NCBI GenBank assembly: GCA_002105175.1 | Contig: MCGE01000029.1 | Coordinates: forward strand, 454,774 to 518,773 | DNA from: Absidia repens | Taxonomy: Eukaryota > Mucoromycota > Mucoromycetes > Mucorales > Cunninghamellaceae | Direction of reading: 5' to 3' | Length of the DNA stretch: 64,000 nucleotides | Shown here: one piece after another, positions 26,217 to 38,404 of the stretch | Numbering within the stretch: the stretch's first letter is position 1 | How the letters are laid out: the number at the start of each line of letters is the position of its first letter | The notes under the pieces: generated by a model | The model's database searches: none | Told to the model about the DNA's origin: nothing | Seen by the model: the letters and a program-made list of their open reading frames with translations, nothing else | Program-made: the position numbers and the translations under genes

Positions 26217-26365
26217 CTCTCGATAAATATACTATACTCCAAGTATACTTTTACTTGTACGCAAAATCATGATTCATATTATGGCTTTTTGTCGAGGTCA
26301 GCGGACATTGAATTGAAATAAGTCGTCCAGCAAAATGACGCTCTTTCTCTCTATTCTTTTTATCG

Positions 26366-26398
<33 letters not shown>

Positions 26399-26427
26399 AT
26401 ACCTGACCTCTTCATCAGACACCTTTT
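25644..26427. promoter_or_regulatory. Divergent intergenic region ELP3 / SxIP-protein gene
   Basis: AT-rich with a (TA)n tract at about 26176-26212 and a poly-T run at 26366-26391 just upstream of the plus-strand gene. No conserved element found. Confidence 0.35.
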
Positions 26428-28195
26428 ATGACCCATTCACCTTCGATTGATTTATATCGTTATCCTTCAAAGAACGCTAGTTTGAATATGCCACCATCGC
26501 CTCCTAGTACTGTCCATGGCTGGTTGATGGGTGTTCCCGGCTACAGAGAATCCTCACCAGATAAACACAAAAATGAACAAATACCCCAAGAACAACAACA
26601 ATCTCAAAAACGAACAATGACTGGCACTCCAATCAATTCGTAAGTACTGGCTATTAATAAACATTTGTATTAGCCTTGATGTGACTTAATAGTAATTTTT
26701 CAATAGAATATCAAATGGTGACAACTTGGCAAGGCGGAAATCAATATCCTCTATTGCTTCTGAAGACAGTGTCAACCTAGACGACTTGATCAAAGACAAT
26801 TATACACTTGATATGGATGACGAGACGGATCTACCCAATCTGTCTGGCCTGGATTTGGACGATTCGAACGAAGATTTCTGGAAGTTGGACAAGGTAAGTG
26901 TAGTTTTACGACCGGTGTTTTTTTTTATCATATGTTTTATTAATCCCTGCCTCTTCCTGTCCTTTATAGAGTCTGCCTGATTACCAATCTTTACTCAAAC
27001 AAACATCAAAAGCAGATTATCTCGATACTAGCCATTCCGATGCAAAGAAAGAGAACTTACCCTATATTGATGGTATGAACAACACTGAACAGCAAGAATA
27101 CAACATATATATCAAAGTAAGTAATGTGGTAAGGTATAGTTTCTTATATAGATAATACCCATACTAATCAATTGATTATCTATTGATTAGAACTGCCACC
27201 TTGACTCGCCAGAATTAACATGGTCACCACCTGATGATCACCTTGAAACACGTTCACCTTCAGCAAATAGCAGCCACAACAACAACAATAACATCATCAC
27301 AAATTCGGTCACGCGAGCTCGATCTGGAAGCATCAATAGTGACAACAGTTTAAATTCGTACTCCACTATCACAGCAAGTCAATACTCTCGCTATGGAATG
27401 GCACCAATGATATATCAATCTGATTCAACTTCGACTTCATCAAGAACGGCAAGTCGACTCAGCAACTACTCAGCAAGTAGCCAAACGTCATCTAATACTG
27501 CCTCCACCGGCCTTCCACGACCCCGAAAAATTTCTTCCTCATCAACTGGTATGTCTTCACCGAGTCGATCATTCAATAGCCGAGAAGAATCACATTTACT
27601 ACCTAGGGCACACTCAAGGCTAGGCACTTCACATTTACCCACTACAAATGAAGCCTCATCATCAACAACAAATGGAAGATCAAGGTTAGCAAAGCGTGCA
27701 TCTCATATCCCGTCACCATCATCAGCCAACACAGTGAACAACAACAATATGACATCATTACCTCGATTGACATCGATTCCATCGTCAAAATCAACAGGAA
27801 TTCCAGGTGGAAGATCAGTCAGCCGGTTCGGTGAACGGGAGGGTACAAGTGGGTCTCGAGCTACAACAACAACAACAGTAGGCGGATCTACCACATCCAG
27901 AAAACTGGCAAGTCGTGCAAGTCATATCCCAAGTTTACATGAAAGATCATCCTCCCCTAGTCTTGGAAAGTCTTCAGCTCATTCGACAATCCGAAACAGT
28001 GTATTTGGATCACGACGAGACGATGATTCTGCTTTACCACAAACTACCCGTCGAGGCCCATCAACGTCGTCCAGCAATCTTCGGTCACCAAATCAACAAC
28101 GCCAAGGTGTCACTCCTCAGAGTGGAAAATCTACAGGTTTGCGTCCTCCTACTGATACAAGAAGCGCTAGTCGGATTGGTTTAAGAAAAGCTTAG
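26428..28195 (+). CDS. Ser-rich disordered protein with several SxIP motifs (candidate microtubule plus-end protein)
   Basis: Exons 26428-26639, 26707-26893, 26970-27116, 27191-28195; 516 aa, all junctions in phase. The acidic N-terminal third contains a short helical motif region (EDSVNLDDLIKDNYTLDMDD). The rest is a basic, Ser/Thr/Arg-rich low-complexity region with at least four [ST]-x-I-P motifs in basic context: RASHIPSP, LTSIPSS, STGIPGG and RASHIPSL. SxIP motifs in basic, Ser-rich disorder are the known docking site for the EB1 homology domain, so this may be a plus-end tracking or spindle protein. No folded domain visible. AATAAA at 28393-28398. Confidence 0.75.
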
Positions 28196-28392
28196 CTTCC
28201 TTTCCCCTTCCTCATCATCACATTCCATTCCATTTTACCTAGCTCTCTCTCTTTTTCCCTTCACCCCTTCCTTCTATGATTCCCCCACGTAGTTACATTT
28301 TGTTTGATTTTGCCATGCGTTTTAGCTATCTTATTTTTATGACTATTCAAAGTCATATTTTATATTATTTATTTATTTATTGATCATACATT

Positions 28393-28398
28393 AATAAA
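28393..28398 (+). terminator. Poly(A) signal of the SxIP-protein gene
   Basis: AATAAA about 200 nt after the stop, in a T-rich 3' region. Confidence 0.45.
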
Positions 28399-28600
28399 CA
28401 TCACTTTTACACTCTTATTTGTCTTTTTTTGTTCGAGTAGTTTATATTGTTATTATATTTCTGGTGGGTATGATATGGATCTTTTTTTTTTTTTTTTGCA
28501 ACATTGTTGAAGTACGATTGTGTATGATATAATATTCCATTTTCGCTGAGAAGAAATGGGTTTCAATGCATATGACATCTTACAGTACATACATTGTCTA

Positions 28601-28982
28601 CTATATTCTATATTGGATATCCTTAGTAGTGGCCATTTGACTTGCTTTGTATTTGAAACTCTACAGTACAGTACACACGTATTTTACCCATGATAAAGTA
28701 AAAAAAAGGTAAACTTACCTTGGTCGAATTGTTCTGCATATGTATGGTGAGTTTAAAGTCGTCATAATGATTCGTGTTTAGAGGAAAAACATATGACGAA
28801 GTTCCGCCAATATTACATGGTGGTGCTTGCCTTAAAGGAAGAGATAACATACTACTGTTGTTAAATGGTGAAGATTGCTTCCATGAGAAGGGAGCTATCA
28901 CGTTATTGATGCTGTACGGTGTTGATTGTTGTAGAAACAAAAAAACAAAAAATAGTGAGTTTTCCTTTGTTGTATCTATCAA
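28601..28982 (-). CDS. Possible gene or gene fragment of unknown function
   Basis: Exon 28982-28719 ends at a good GTAAGT donor and joins in frame to 28660-28601, which ends in TAG. The text is protein-like (STPYSINNVIAPFSWKQSS, LPLRQAPPCNIGGTSSYVFP, KLTIHMQNNSTK), yet no ATG opens the first exon within the open stretch except an internal one, so an upstream exon is missing or the gene is broken. Immediately upstream at 29007 stands an isolated head box (TTTCAAATCCAGCCCACGTG) like those of the hairpin repeat. No family recognised. Confidence 0.3.
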
Positions 28983-29121
28983 GATAATGGACGTGGAAAC
29001 ATTTCAAATCCAGCCCACGTGGTTTTTATTGAACAACGTGGCAGCACTCGTACTGCTGTCTCTCTATGCCCCTAATTTTCGGCCAATCAAAGACATAAAC
29101 GAATTAATTATTGAGTTTTAA

Positions 29122-29300
29122 CAGTTTTGGAGAAGTAGAAATAAAATATATACACATAGGCTAGCAATGATTTTAATGTCCAAGATGGCAGATTTTAATG
29201 GGATAACAATCGACATCTATTTGATCTGTTGCCTAATTTATATGCAATCATCATGGTTTTTAAATGTGCTTGATTGGTTGCATCTTCGAGAGACTCCCCT
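29122..29300. other. Gene-free stretch
   Basis: AT-rich, no feature recognised. Confidence 0.3.
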
Positions 29301-29815
29301 CCCCACCTAAATCCTGAATGGTAGAGCTCGCCTCATGACCATCAATTTCAATAAGCTCAGTGTTTTTTTTAGAAAAGTATGACGAGCAGTCTGCTCTTCG
29401 ACTGAACTGAATAGGACGAATCCATGGTGAGAAAAAAAATAAAGGACCATTCTACTCACTATGAAGACTAAGGACAAAAGAATCTCTTGTATAAGACATG
29501 ATAAAGACTATTGCGGTATTTTTCATTGAAGGAAGTAAAGAGAGACTTTTTTTTTATTGAATGCATATACAAAGTATGTACAAACTATCACTAAACTAAG
29601 CTAATGAAGGCTCCAAAAAAGCTAATGGTGGTGCCAAATCCTGAATCCAAAATGACAGCGTTTCCCCAAGCATCTTGTAATCCCCAAGTTAAACCCCCTT
29701 CTAAACTAATCCTGACACTAATCTACATAAGGCCAAAGGAGCCATAATTGTGAAGAAAAAAAACAAAAGAGAAAAAGGGAAAAAAATAAAAAATTATGTG
29801 GGCGGGATTTAAATG
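29301..29815 (-). repeat. Dispersed hairpin repeat, copy 6
   Basis: Reverse orientation. Head box ATGTGGGCGGGATTTAAAT at 29797-29815, A/G-rich tract 29755-29790, core 29630-29725 with stem arms changed to AGAAGGGGGTTT and GGGGAAACGCTGTC, so pairing is reduced. Tail modules with AATAAAA words lie on the low-coordinate side. Confidence 0.65.
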
Positions 29816-30288
29816 GGTTCTCTGCATAGATTTTTAAAAAAAAGAAAATCATGAGCCTATTCCTAATACTATACGAAATCGTAAAATAAGAATGGATATT
29901 AGTTCATGATTATTCAAGGGTGTGCAGCCTGTACGGACTTTTGACTGGGCATATTGTATATATCCAGATCCTTTTTTTTTCATTTCATTTTGATTTTAAA
30001 AGTGGGTGGTGAAGTAAGCAGATGGTAGTATCATAGTCCGCGGAAGGCAAAATACTCACACATGATAATATCAAGTATTAAAAATAACAAAATAAAACGC
30101 TCTTTGCTAATGTCATAATGGCCAAGACGAATAAAATATACAAATGAAAACAGTTTTATTGATTGAATAAGTCAGGATGTAAATGATACAAAAAAAAAAA
30201 AAAAAAAAAAAGGGAGATAGGATGGGGGTATATATAGAAAAAGAATAATCACTGAATACTAAACAATACATAAAATAGCTAACTATGG
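29816..30288. other. ENT transporter 3' flank
   Basis: AT-rich; poly-A run at 30191-30211. No coding sequence. Confidence 0.3.
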
Positions 30289-32068
30289 TTACAACAGACT
30301 CCTAACCCAAAAACTAAGACAACCACCAATAGCTAACCCAACCACCAAGGAGAAGCTCATGATGCTACCTATATGAGATTTTTCTGTTGCACTCCGTAAA
30401 TAATGCTGTTGAGGAGCGGCCATCATGGACAAACTGCAGATCCAACCACTTGTCATTGAGAATACCCATATCAGTAAAAAGTAAGCCAGATCACTCGTGA
30501 CTAAGACAGGTAAATGACGTTTGCTTGATAACACCACATTGCAAACCAAAAACAATGGAATGAAAAATGTTCGGAGACCAGAGAGTAGTGATAAAATGGA
30601 CGGATTGAATGTGCACAAACTTGGCCAGAGCGGAAGGACACGACCCATCCAGTCACCTAAATTAAACACCAGGAAATGCAGGGCCACAAATATATCATCA
30701 TCAAAAAGTCTGGATGTCGTACCGGTTGCCAACGTGGTTGAGATATCTGAGTTGGATGAAGAGGGAGGATGGCGTATAACAGATTTGATCAACGACGTAA
30801 TGGATGGGAATATCATCAAAGTGACCACAAAGACATAAGCTACAGAAAAGACCAGTCCCGATGATTTTTTAATAAGCTGGCGTAGAGATCGTGGCGGATG
30901 GTGTTCATATGTTGTCGAAGACAAGTTGTTGATTTCATGGTCATCCAATTCTTGGCTGTAAGTCACCGCCTTGTCTTGCTTGATCTGACTGATATAAAAG
31001 GGTTGTTGAGATAGGATAACTCGGCCTACTAATGCTGCTATCGTAACCAATAATGCCGATAAAAAATAAATAAATGCCGACCGATTGAAAGAACGTTCAC
31101 CCGCAGTTGATTCATTCGTTCCTGCCAGAGCACTAAGAATAGATGAGGCAGCCACAGCAACGCCAGCTATACCCTGACCACTAATACCACCAAAAAAAGG
31201 GCACCCATTCAGTACCCATTGCATGTACTCTATTGTATCATATAACTTTACCTCATCACAGCTTGCACATATTGAGGAGGGAACCGACTTGCTTCAGCAA
31301 AGACAGCTACCTGGAAGAAACTAGTAGTTGCGCCAGTCAGGGCCATTAACGTCAAAGTCATCCAAAAATACTCTGATCCATCAAGGGATGTTTCAACCGT
31401 GACAGCCATAATGCCAAAAATGATCGCGTTGAGAGCCACAGGGTACAAAACGTCTACGTGAATCGTACTCGACTGGAATTAACGGGAGTAAGGCATATAT
31501 AAAAAAACGATAAATTCAGTCAGTCATTATATCACATTTTATACACTGTCAATAGATAGGTGGGATACTTACCGTAGATTGGCGCCATAACAGGTAGATA
31601 AAGAAGGTCATATTGGTGACAGTGAAGTAGGTCGAAAAGTAACTTTGAAAGTTTTCTTGGTATATGGACCCAATAAACCGGTCAGCAAAGTATTCCGAGG
31701 CAGTGATGAACACTAAGAGAAGAAGAATGGTAGAAGTATTAGTAACTTGTAACTAGAAACTCAAACCAGCAGATATCGTATAATACAAAGAAAAATGGAA
31801 GTCCTTACCATTCCATGGAAGAAGCATAGCTATACCATATAAAAAAAAGATCTATAGATAAAGATCACTTGAGTAAAAATGTCAATTGGCATATTTCTCT
31901 ATTATAAGTTACCCAGTAAACTATATGATAAGTATCTTTCGGCACATGAGTAATAAACAAATCTAAGTTGTCATCATGTATTAACCTTTCTTCTTCATTG
32001 TGAATATGCAAAGAAGGAATAACCAAACTAGTTATTTGATGAAGCTTCTTTTTGATAAAATCCAGCAT
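30289..32068 (-). CDS. Equilibrative nucleoside transporter family (FUN26-like)
   Basis: Multi-span transporter of nucleosides/nucleobases; the fungal member Fun26 works in the vacuolar membrane. Five exons: 32068-31913, 31851-31809, 31712-31573, 31472-31252, 31180-30289; 483 aa, in phase. After a cytosolic N-terminus (HNEEERLIHDDNLDL) comes the first span with the family signature GIAMLLPWNVFITASEYF (ENT consensus LGxGxLLPWNxFITAxxYF). Later spans include FPPQYVQAVMSGQGIAGV (ENT motif Y-x-x-A-x-x-x-G-Q-x-x-A-G), and FNLGDWMGRVLP near the eighth span (FN-D-x-x-GR motif). A long hydrophilic loop (about 250-300) separates the two halves. The second exon is 43 nt. Substrate and compartment are inferred from the family. 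Confidence 0.93.
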
Positions 32069-32638
32069 GTGTATGACATAAGGGTAAAAAAAAAAAAAAA
32101 AAAAAAAAAGATAAATATGCAATCCACTAGACTTTGGATTTTTGACGGAGACTAAAAATCCAAGATGGAAGGTTTTTTTTTTTTTTTTTTTTTTGAATAT
32201 ATCATATATAGAGATGCTGATATAAAATATGACTGGTTTAACTTGAGAGCATGATGTATTGTATATACATATGTATTCATTACACAAGACGTCACTCAAA
32301 AAAAAAAGATAGATTAAAATCCGGTAACCGAGATTTAACAAACATCTTGAGTCAGAGTAGTGTGCCTTGTGCCTTTTCAAGACAATTCGTGAAACGTGAA
32401 ATAGTCCATTATCACTTATCGCCCATAAATTATATACTCTTTGAACAAAAATCCATTTTTCCATCATCAGAGACCATTTCCATCCCGAAAAAACGGACCA
32501 TTTAGATCTGCCAAAAAAGCTTATCGGTCGCCGTTTGAAAATGAAAATTTTTATAAAAGAGATAACTGGTCGGTCGTCCTAAACATTTTTCCCTTTTCTC
32601 TTTTTGTATCGTAAACGTTTACTTTTTTATTCTGTAGA
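32069..32638. promoter_or_regulatory. Divergent promoter ENT transporter / aminotransferase
   Basis: 570-nt head-to-head spacer with poly-A/T runs at 32087-32109 and 32174-32194. No specific element recognised. Confidence 0.35.
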
Positions 32639-34295
32639 ATGGACTACTCAAAATTTATTAGCGAACATAGCAAAGCAAGAAACCCATCAAGCAGTAAGTG
32701 AAATTGATAAAAGGATTTAATTATCATCATGCAAAAAAACACCAAAAAAAAAAAAAAACGGTTCCTTAAAATGAAGTTTTTATTAGTTCGAGCATTGATG
32801 CCATACATGAATCTCAAAACAGTGGTAATAAAAAGAATATAGACCAATAATGCACTTTTCATCTAAGTTTGGAATGATGTTATAGATTTCTTTAGGTGCT
32901 GGTCAACCTAATGCGCAAACATTTCCTTTTGCTGGCATGACTGTCACTTTGAAAAATGGGGATGTATTGGAAATGGACCCTGAATTATTCCAACGTTGTC
33001 TCTCCTATGATGCTACAGTAAGTTCCATTTTCGGAAAAAGCAAGTACCACCTTTCGACTAGGCTTGTTCATTCATATTTACCTTTATATTTTTTTTTTAG
33101 GCTGGGCTCAAGCAGTTGCAAGATTGGTTAAAGGAACTCCAAATAATCGAACACCATCCCTCTGTTGAATTTGACTTGGCTATTGGTGCAGGATCCCAAG
33201 ACTTGTTAACCAAGGGCTTGGAAATGTTTATTAATCCTGGTGATGCCGTTCTTGTTGAAGACCCCGCTTATACCGGTGCTTTGGCATTTTTACAAACTCA
33301 AGATTGTGATGTTGTTGGATGTAAGACAGATGATGGTGGTATGATCCCTGAAGCTTTCGAATCGTTGTTGGAGAACTGGCCCACCTCGAATCCTTATGGT
33401 AAAACCGACCAAGCTCGCCCCAAAGTGTTGTATTGTCATCCCACTGCTGGAAATCCTACCGGCGTCAGTCTCAGTGAAGAACGCAAACGAAGCATTTACG
33501 CCATTTGTCAGAAATATGATATCATGATCTTGGAAGATGATGCTTATTACTATTTGCAGGTAAAACATATAAACATTAAAAGCGGAAAAGAAAAATAGAT
33601 AACTGAACGTTTTCTTTCGGTAGTTTGACAACAAACGAATTGCATCATATTTCTCCTTAGATGTGGACGGACGTGTCTTACGCTGTGACAGTATGAGCAA
33701 GATTTTGTCTTCTGGATTGCGTATTGGTTGGGTTTCCGGTCCAAAGGAACTTATTGAACGAATGAACATGCACACGATGGCCACCAATCTCCAACCTGCA
33801 GGTATTCCTCAATTAATGGCATATGAACTTTTACATAAATGGGGTCATGATGGATTCTTCGAACATGTGGCCCAAGTGTCGAAATTTTATAAAGAAAAGC
33901 GGGATTTGTTTGTGGATGGTCTTGATAAGTATATGGTTGGTAGAGCTGAATGGGTTGTTCCCACTGCTGGGATGGTAAGAAGAAAAAAAAAATAGAGGAA
34001 GGGGGAGTCAAACCAAATGAAGAATTACACTGATGGTCTTTTTTTTTTTTTTTTGTTCCATGTATAGTTTGTATGGCTGAAACTCCTAAATGGAATTACT
34101 GATTCTTTCGATTTGGTGATGAACAGAGCTTTGAAAAAGCAAGTGGTGGCAATTCCTGGTGATGCCTTTATGCCTATGGGCAACAAAACTCCTTATATTC
34201 GAGTGTCGTACAGCAACGTGGATAAGGATGCCATGGATGAAGCCTTACGTCGCCTGGCTGATGCCATTGATGAAGAAGTTGCTTCTCGTCAATGA
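32639..34295 (+). CDS. PLP-dependent aminotransferase, aminoadipate/aromatic (kynurenine aminotransferase II) type
   Basis: Fold-type I class I/II aminotransferase. Six exons: 32639-32693, 32787-32824, 32886-33017, 33101-33559, 33624-33974, 34068-34295; 420 aa. The 38-nt second exon and the acceptor at 32886 restore the family N-terminus (IRALMPYMNL then ISLGAGQPNAQTFPF); a competing acceptor at 32896 would drop it. Landmarks: HPTAGNPTGVSLSEERK, LEDDAYYYLQ, and the PLP lysine K254 in DSMSKILSSGLRIGWVSGP. The closing part is MPMGNKTPYIRVSYSNVDKD. This pattern fits fungal aromatic (Aro8-like) or 2-aminoadipate aminotransferases of lysine and aromatic amino-acid metabolism; the exact substrate cannot be read from sequence. 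AATAAA at 34406-34411. Confidence 0.92.
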
Positions 34296-34405
34296 TGCCG
34301 GTAGATTCCTTCTCTTGGATTTAACGTTATCTCTTTAGAATAGATTTGTTTATTTTATTTTATTTTATTTGTACCATATTCTTATTTACCTTTTTTACAT
34401 ACTAC

Positions 34406-34411
34406 AATAAA
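34406..34411 (+). terminator. Poly(A) signal of the aminotransferase gene
   Basis: AATAAA about 110 nt after the stop. Confidence 0.5.
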
Positions 34412-35864
34412 AAATCAATTCAAAGTTTTGTCATTGTTTCCGATTTACATTATTGTTTCATCGTGGGAAAAAAAGTCGGGCACCCCGTGGTAAAAAAAAA
34501 AAAATGCGATTGATCCCCGCAACCTCAGGAACAGGTCCACTATTGGAGTGCGTTTTGATAAGAACAAAGTAGTAAACCTTAATTGTTGCGATTTTTATAT
34601 TCGACTATCCTCACTGTTGCGTTCCGATGACATTTCCCTGAGCATTCCCTGGGGGACCTACCTACATTACACAGCATGTCACCGCCCTGAAGGAATGGCC
34701 ACTCACACTCATTTGAAAAGGACTTGATACATTTAGTAGTTATAGAAAAATCCACAATGATATGCGAAGGACTACACATTTTGTAATAAGAAATTATTAT
34801 GATACCCACTTCTTTTTGAATAAAGACTATTTTATTATCTCACTGTCAAAAAATGCTCTGACCAAAAACGCGGAATTTTATTTGAAATTTAAAGGTCACG
34901 GACATGCTTTCCTTTCTTTTTTTTTTTTTTTTTCTTTTCTCAATGATGTCTTCCGATGGTCTGATGATCATGGGGTGGGATTTTTTTTAGATGTAGAGGA
35001 TTTTGAAAAAGGGCATGATAAAGTACATGGGGAAACCCTTTCATTCTGGATGTAGCATGTAGGATTTAGAACATTTCATTTTGTTTCGTGGAGAATAGAA
35101 AATTGTGTTTGTTTCCTGGATTTACTTGGGGATAAAGTGAATAGTTGGCAACATATTTTTGGTGTGGAATAATGATATGATTGTACGCTCAAGTTGTCAT
35201 TCAGTGAATATGTTGGGTGGTTTGCTTTTGCTAGGTGATACTTTATATATCTATACTTTTAACATCTTGCTGGTTTGACTCAATATGACATGTATGGTAT
35301 CTCATAGAATTAGCATATACACAGCAGGAGTGATAGTTTTATTATGTTGAATAGCTGCTTTATTGAAATAAAATGTTATTGTTTTACAGTACCACTTTAA
35401 GTTTTATGCGGGGTATACGAACCTTGTCACTTTTTTTTTGTTTTGTTACTCTTACAAAAAGGAGTCGGAGCCGTTAAAAAAATCATTGGCTCTGGTTCCT
35501 AAAAAGAAAATCGCTGCTATGACTGATTAGAAAAAGAGCGTACTGAAATAAGAATTGGAGAATTTGAGAGAATTGGACGCTGAAAAGTATTGATGAAAAC
35601 TGGAAGGTGTCAATTATGATAGATGCGGGAAAGTGTCGACTATGGGTGATGCTGAACGATGTTGGCTGTGATGGAAATTGGAATCAACATGATTTATAAG
35701 TTCTGTATATTTTTTTTTTAGACTGAGATTTCAAGTCAAACGGCCAAGATGGTTTCAATAAAACAAAGTGATAGGAGCATCAAAAATAAGCGGCGATGAG
35801 CGAATAAAAATAGGATGATTGATGCGAACTGGAGGGTATGTATTAGATAGCTAGCGTAACATTC
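34412..35864. other. Gene-free stretch with a partial hairpin repeat
   Basis: Holds a 5'-truncated piece of the dispersed repeat at 34999-35060 (plus strand; ACATGGGGAAACCCTTTCATTCTGGAT), hairpin copy 7. The remainder (35130-35860) is AT-rich with loosely repeated GAT/GGAA words and no open gene. Confidence 0.5.
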
Positions 35865-36119
35865 CTACTTTCTCACCTCCTCAGGCAAAGTCGACCACTT
35901 TCGAATACCTATGAAGGTGTAAAAGAGAAAAATAACGTCAACGATGTAAATATGTTCTTTTTCACCTTTACTATCTATGATACGAGTAAGCGCATTATTG
36001 TCAGTTACTGTACAAAAAAACTGAACGTCTTCCGTCAGACACAAGTTCTTTACGTTATTGTTTAAATTTGCCATATCGAGTGTACCGTCCGAAACATAAA
36101 ATAAATGATGCCATGCCAT
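35865..36119 (-). CDS. Possible small gene, 84 aa
   Basis: Open frame from an ATG, starting MAWHHLFYVSDGTLDMANLN and including CLTEDVQFFCTVTDNNALTR. Composition is protein-like with one hydrophobic stretch (YIVDVIFLFYTFIG), but there is no family motif, no clear promoter and the surroundings are repeat-rich. It could be chance or a relic. Confidence 0.25.
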   Translation of the reverse strand: MAWHHLFYVSDGTLDMANLNNNVKNLCLTEDVQFFCTVTDNNALTRIIDSKGEKEHIYIVDVIFLFYTFIGIRKWSTLPEEVRK

Positions 36120-36515
36120 AGATATATGTACTGTATGTATTACATCTATTGATTGATATAAATACTATCATTTAGTAATCAAATAGCAGACCTAATTATA
36201 AGAAAAATAGAGAAAATATAGGTTCCAAGTATGATAGTATGACATCGTTTTACATAATATTTAAAAATAATGTGAGGACTGATCGAGTAAGACAAATAAA
36301 GTAATGATAAAAGTTGACTATTTTATTTTAGACATTGCGTTTGATATAATAATGGGTGAATGTACACTGAAAATGACCATAAAAATGATTTAAAATGAGA
36401 GGTAAGCCATGGGATAAAATGCGATGCACTAAACTAATATATTCCTAATCTACAAGGGCAGATCACTTCTAACACCATAATATATGGGAGGGGATGGACT
36501 ATACTAACACTAAGA

Positions 36516-37597
36516 CTACTCATCTATTGAAGATCGTTTTCCCAATACAGTCGACTTCGTTTCCGGATCCAAGCAAACCAGCTGATGTTCTTCATCGTCC
36601 TTCACTGTACCATCCAAACCAAGTAAATGAGAGAGTGAGATTTCGCCAAAGCCAAAATGATGTTGATGTCCATTCGGTAGGCGTGTCCACTGGAATGTTT
36701 TGCGAGAAATCGTGTTTGCTTGTGATGGCCTATACATTAATGGTAAGATATACTTTTTTGGGTTCTTCCATGCTGGGGGACAATTGCTGCTGCTGCTGCG
36801 TGTGTGGTGAGAATTGGGTCCAAGGTCAGGATAAACGTCCACCAAGGCTACCATGCCGATTTGAGGATCAGGTTTTGAGATTGATCGTATCACGAATTTC
36901 AGTTTCATACCAAGTCCGCCGTAAGATTCCAATCGACGGTGATCCAGTATATTCGGGAAGAGAACGATTTGATGACCAAACCATAAAGGGACTTCTGCGT
37001 TTGCGCGCCATCCTGTCAATTGTTGATTCTTCACCTTCAGTTGGCTAGTGTAAAAAGGTTGGAATACTGCGCGAAGCTTTTTTATTGATGACTGATCCAA
37101 TCGTACTATTGTTGAAGATGGTATATGTCCGAGTGAAAGATGTTTCGCCACTTTAGTCAAATGATGGGGTGGGTGGTGGTGTAAGATATCGTCATGGTCG
37201 TTTTCCTCATCCTCCAATACATGTTGAGCTTCCCAAGTGATCCTATTGATGTTCCGATTCCAACGCTGTTCTTCGCGGTAAAGTAGTTCATTGGCGTTGT
37301 GAGATTCCAATACATGAGCGACTACCTGACGTTCCCATTTCGGTCGATAATAGGGTCGGACTGGTGTGACATGCTTTGCCAATCCATGAGTGATCAATCT
37401 TTGTGAAGTCAATGTGTCCAAAAAATGCTGAAATTTCTTGACATGAGGCGCTCGATCGTCCCACATTTTAATTGCATTGATGCTTGGTACGTTGTGTAAT
37501 ATGTTGAGAATAAAACATGTTTTGAAGTCCAAGGTATTAATAAACAACGAGCTTGCACCATAAGACATATCGTTATTGTTGTTGTTGTTGTTGCTGG

Positions 37598-37635
<38 letters not shown>

Positions 37636-38404
37636 ACATGATCTTCGTGAGTCTCCTTTGTCGGATCAGGTCTCAATCCCAATAAGTCAAAATGTAATTG
37701 TTTGGATGCCAGCATACGAGAGATTAGTGGATAGAATGGTATAGTGCGCCTTCCTGTCAAGAGAACGGTCATAACAGTTGGATCTGCCAATGATTGTCGT
37801 GCTTCACTAACTATATCTTCATTCCAGTAGTCCTTCCATTGTGTTTTCTCCAATACATCCGTAGGTCCAAGATCCAACGACCGATAATCTTTCCACCATC
37901 CTATATGGTTTTATAATATTAAAAGAGTTTGTCAAACAGATCCAAAAAGTCAACGTCTTTTGTTTTTGTTTTTTTTACCTGGACCAAATACATCTTCCCC
38001 AACTAGTTGCTGGATCAATGAAGGGTGCCATATAGTAGGACTAAGTGATGGTGATAAGAATAACGTTGAGTCAAAGTCGAATATATCAAGTCGAGTTGGC
38101 TTTGAAGCACCTTTGTCGTTGAGGAAGAATGGTGACGCTTCGTATTGATCTTGCAAGACTTGCTATATACGCATAAAAAATATGTCTTTAGTATATATTA
38201 TAATAATAAGCTAAGTACACATCAAGTGTGGAATATACTTACTTTTTCCACCGATCCAATCTCTGAATAGTTTGTACGCATGATGCACTTGATGAGAAAT
38301 AAGTGGAGGAAGTACGAAAGAAAAGGCAAAAATCGAGCGGTCATTGAAAACTTTTTTAACGAGGCGGAGAAGAATTGACTGGCCATCCCAAGTAAAATGA
38401 TCAT
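36516..38404 (-). CDS. HAD-domain protein of the fungal Swiss-Army-Knife RNA-repair type
   Basis: Three exons: 38404-38243, 38162-37979, 37900-36516; 576 aa, in phase. The HAD motif I is LDIFDFDSTLF with the two aspartates at residues 83 and 85. A second HAD signature, TVMTVLLTGRRTIPFYPLI, follows about 70 residues later, and INAIKMWDDRAPHVKKFQHF is the motif-IV-like region. This order matches the fungal family annotated as HAD domain in Swiss Army Knife RNA repair proteins (PF10307). A run of alternating Asn/Ser then poly-Asn (encoded by GTTGCT/GTTGTT repeats, 37577-37636) interrupts the cap region. The C-terminal half (about 330-576) is family-specific. The N-terminus is hydrophobic; a later Met at codon 7 is an alternative start. 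Biochemical role is inferred from the family only. Confidence 0.85.
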
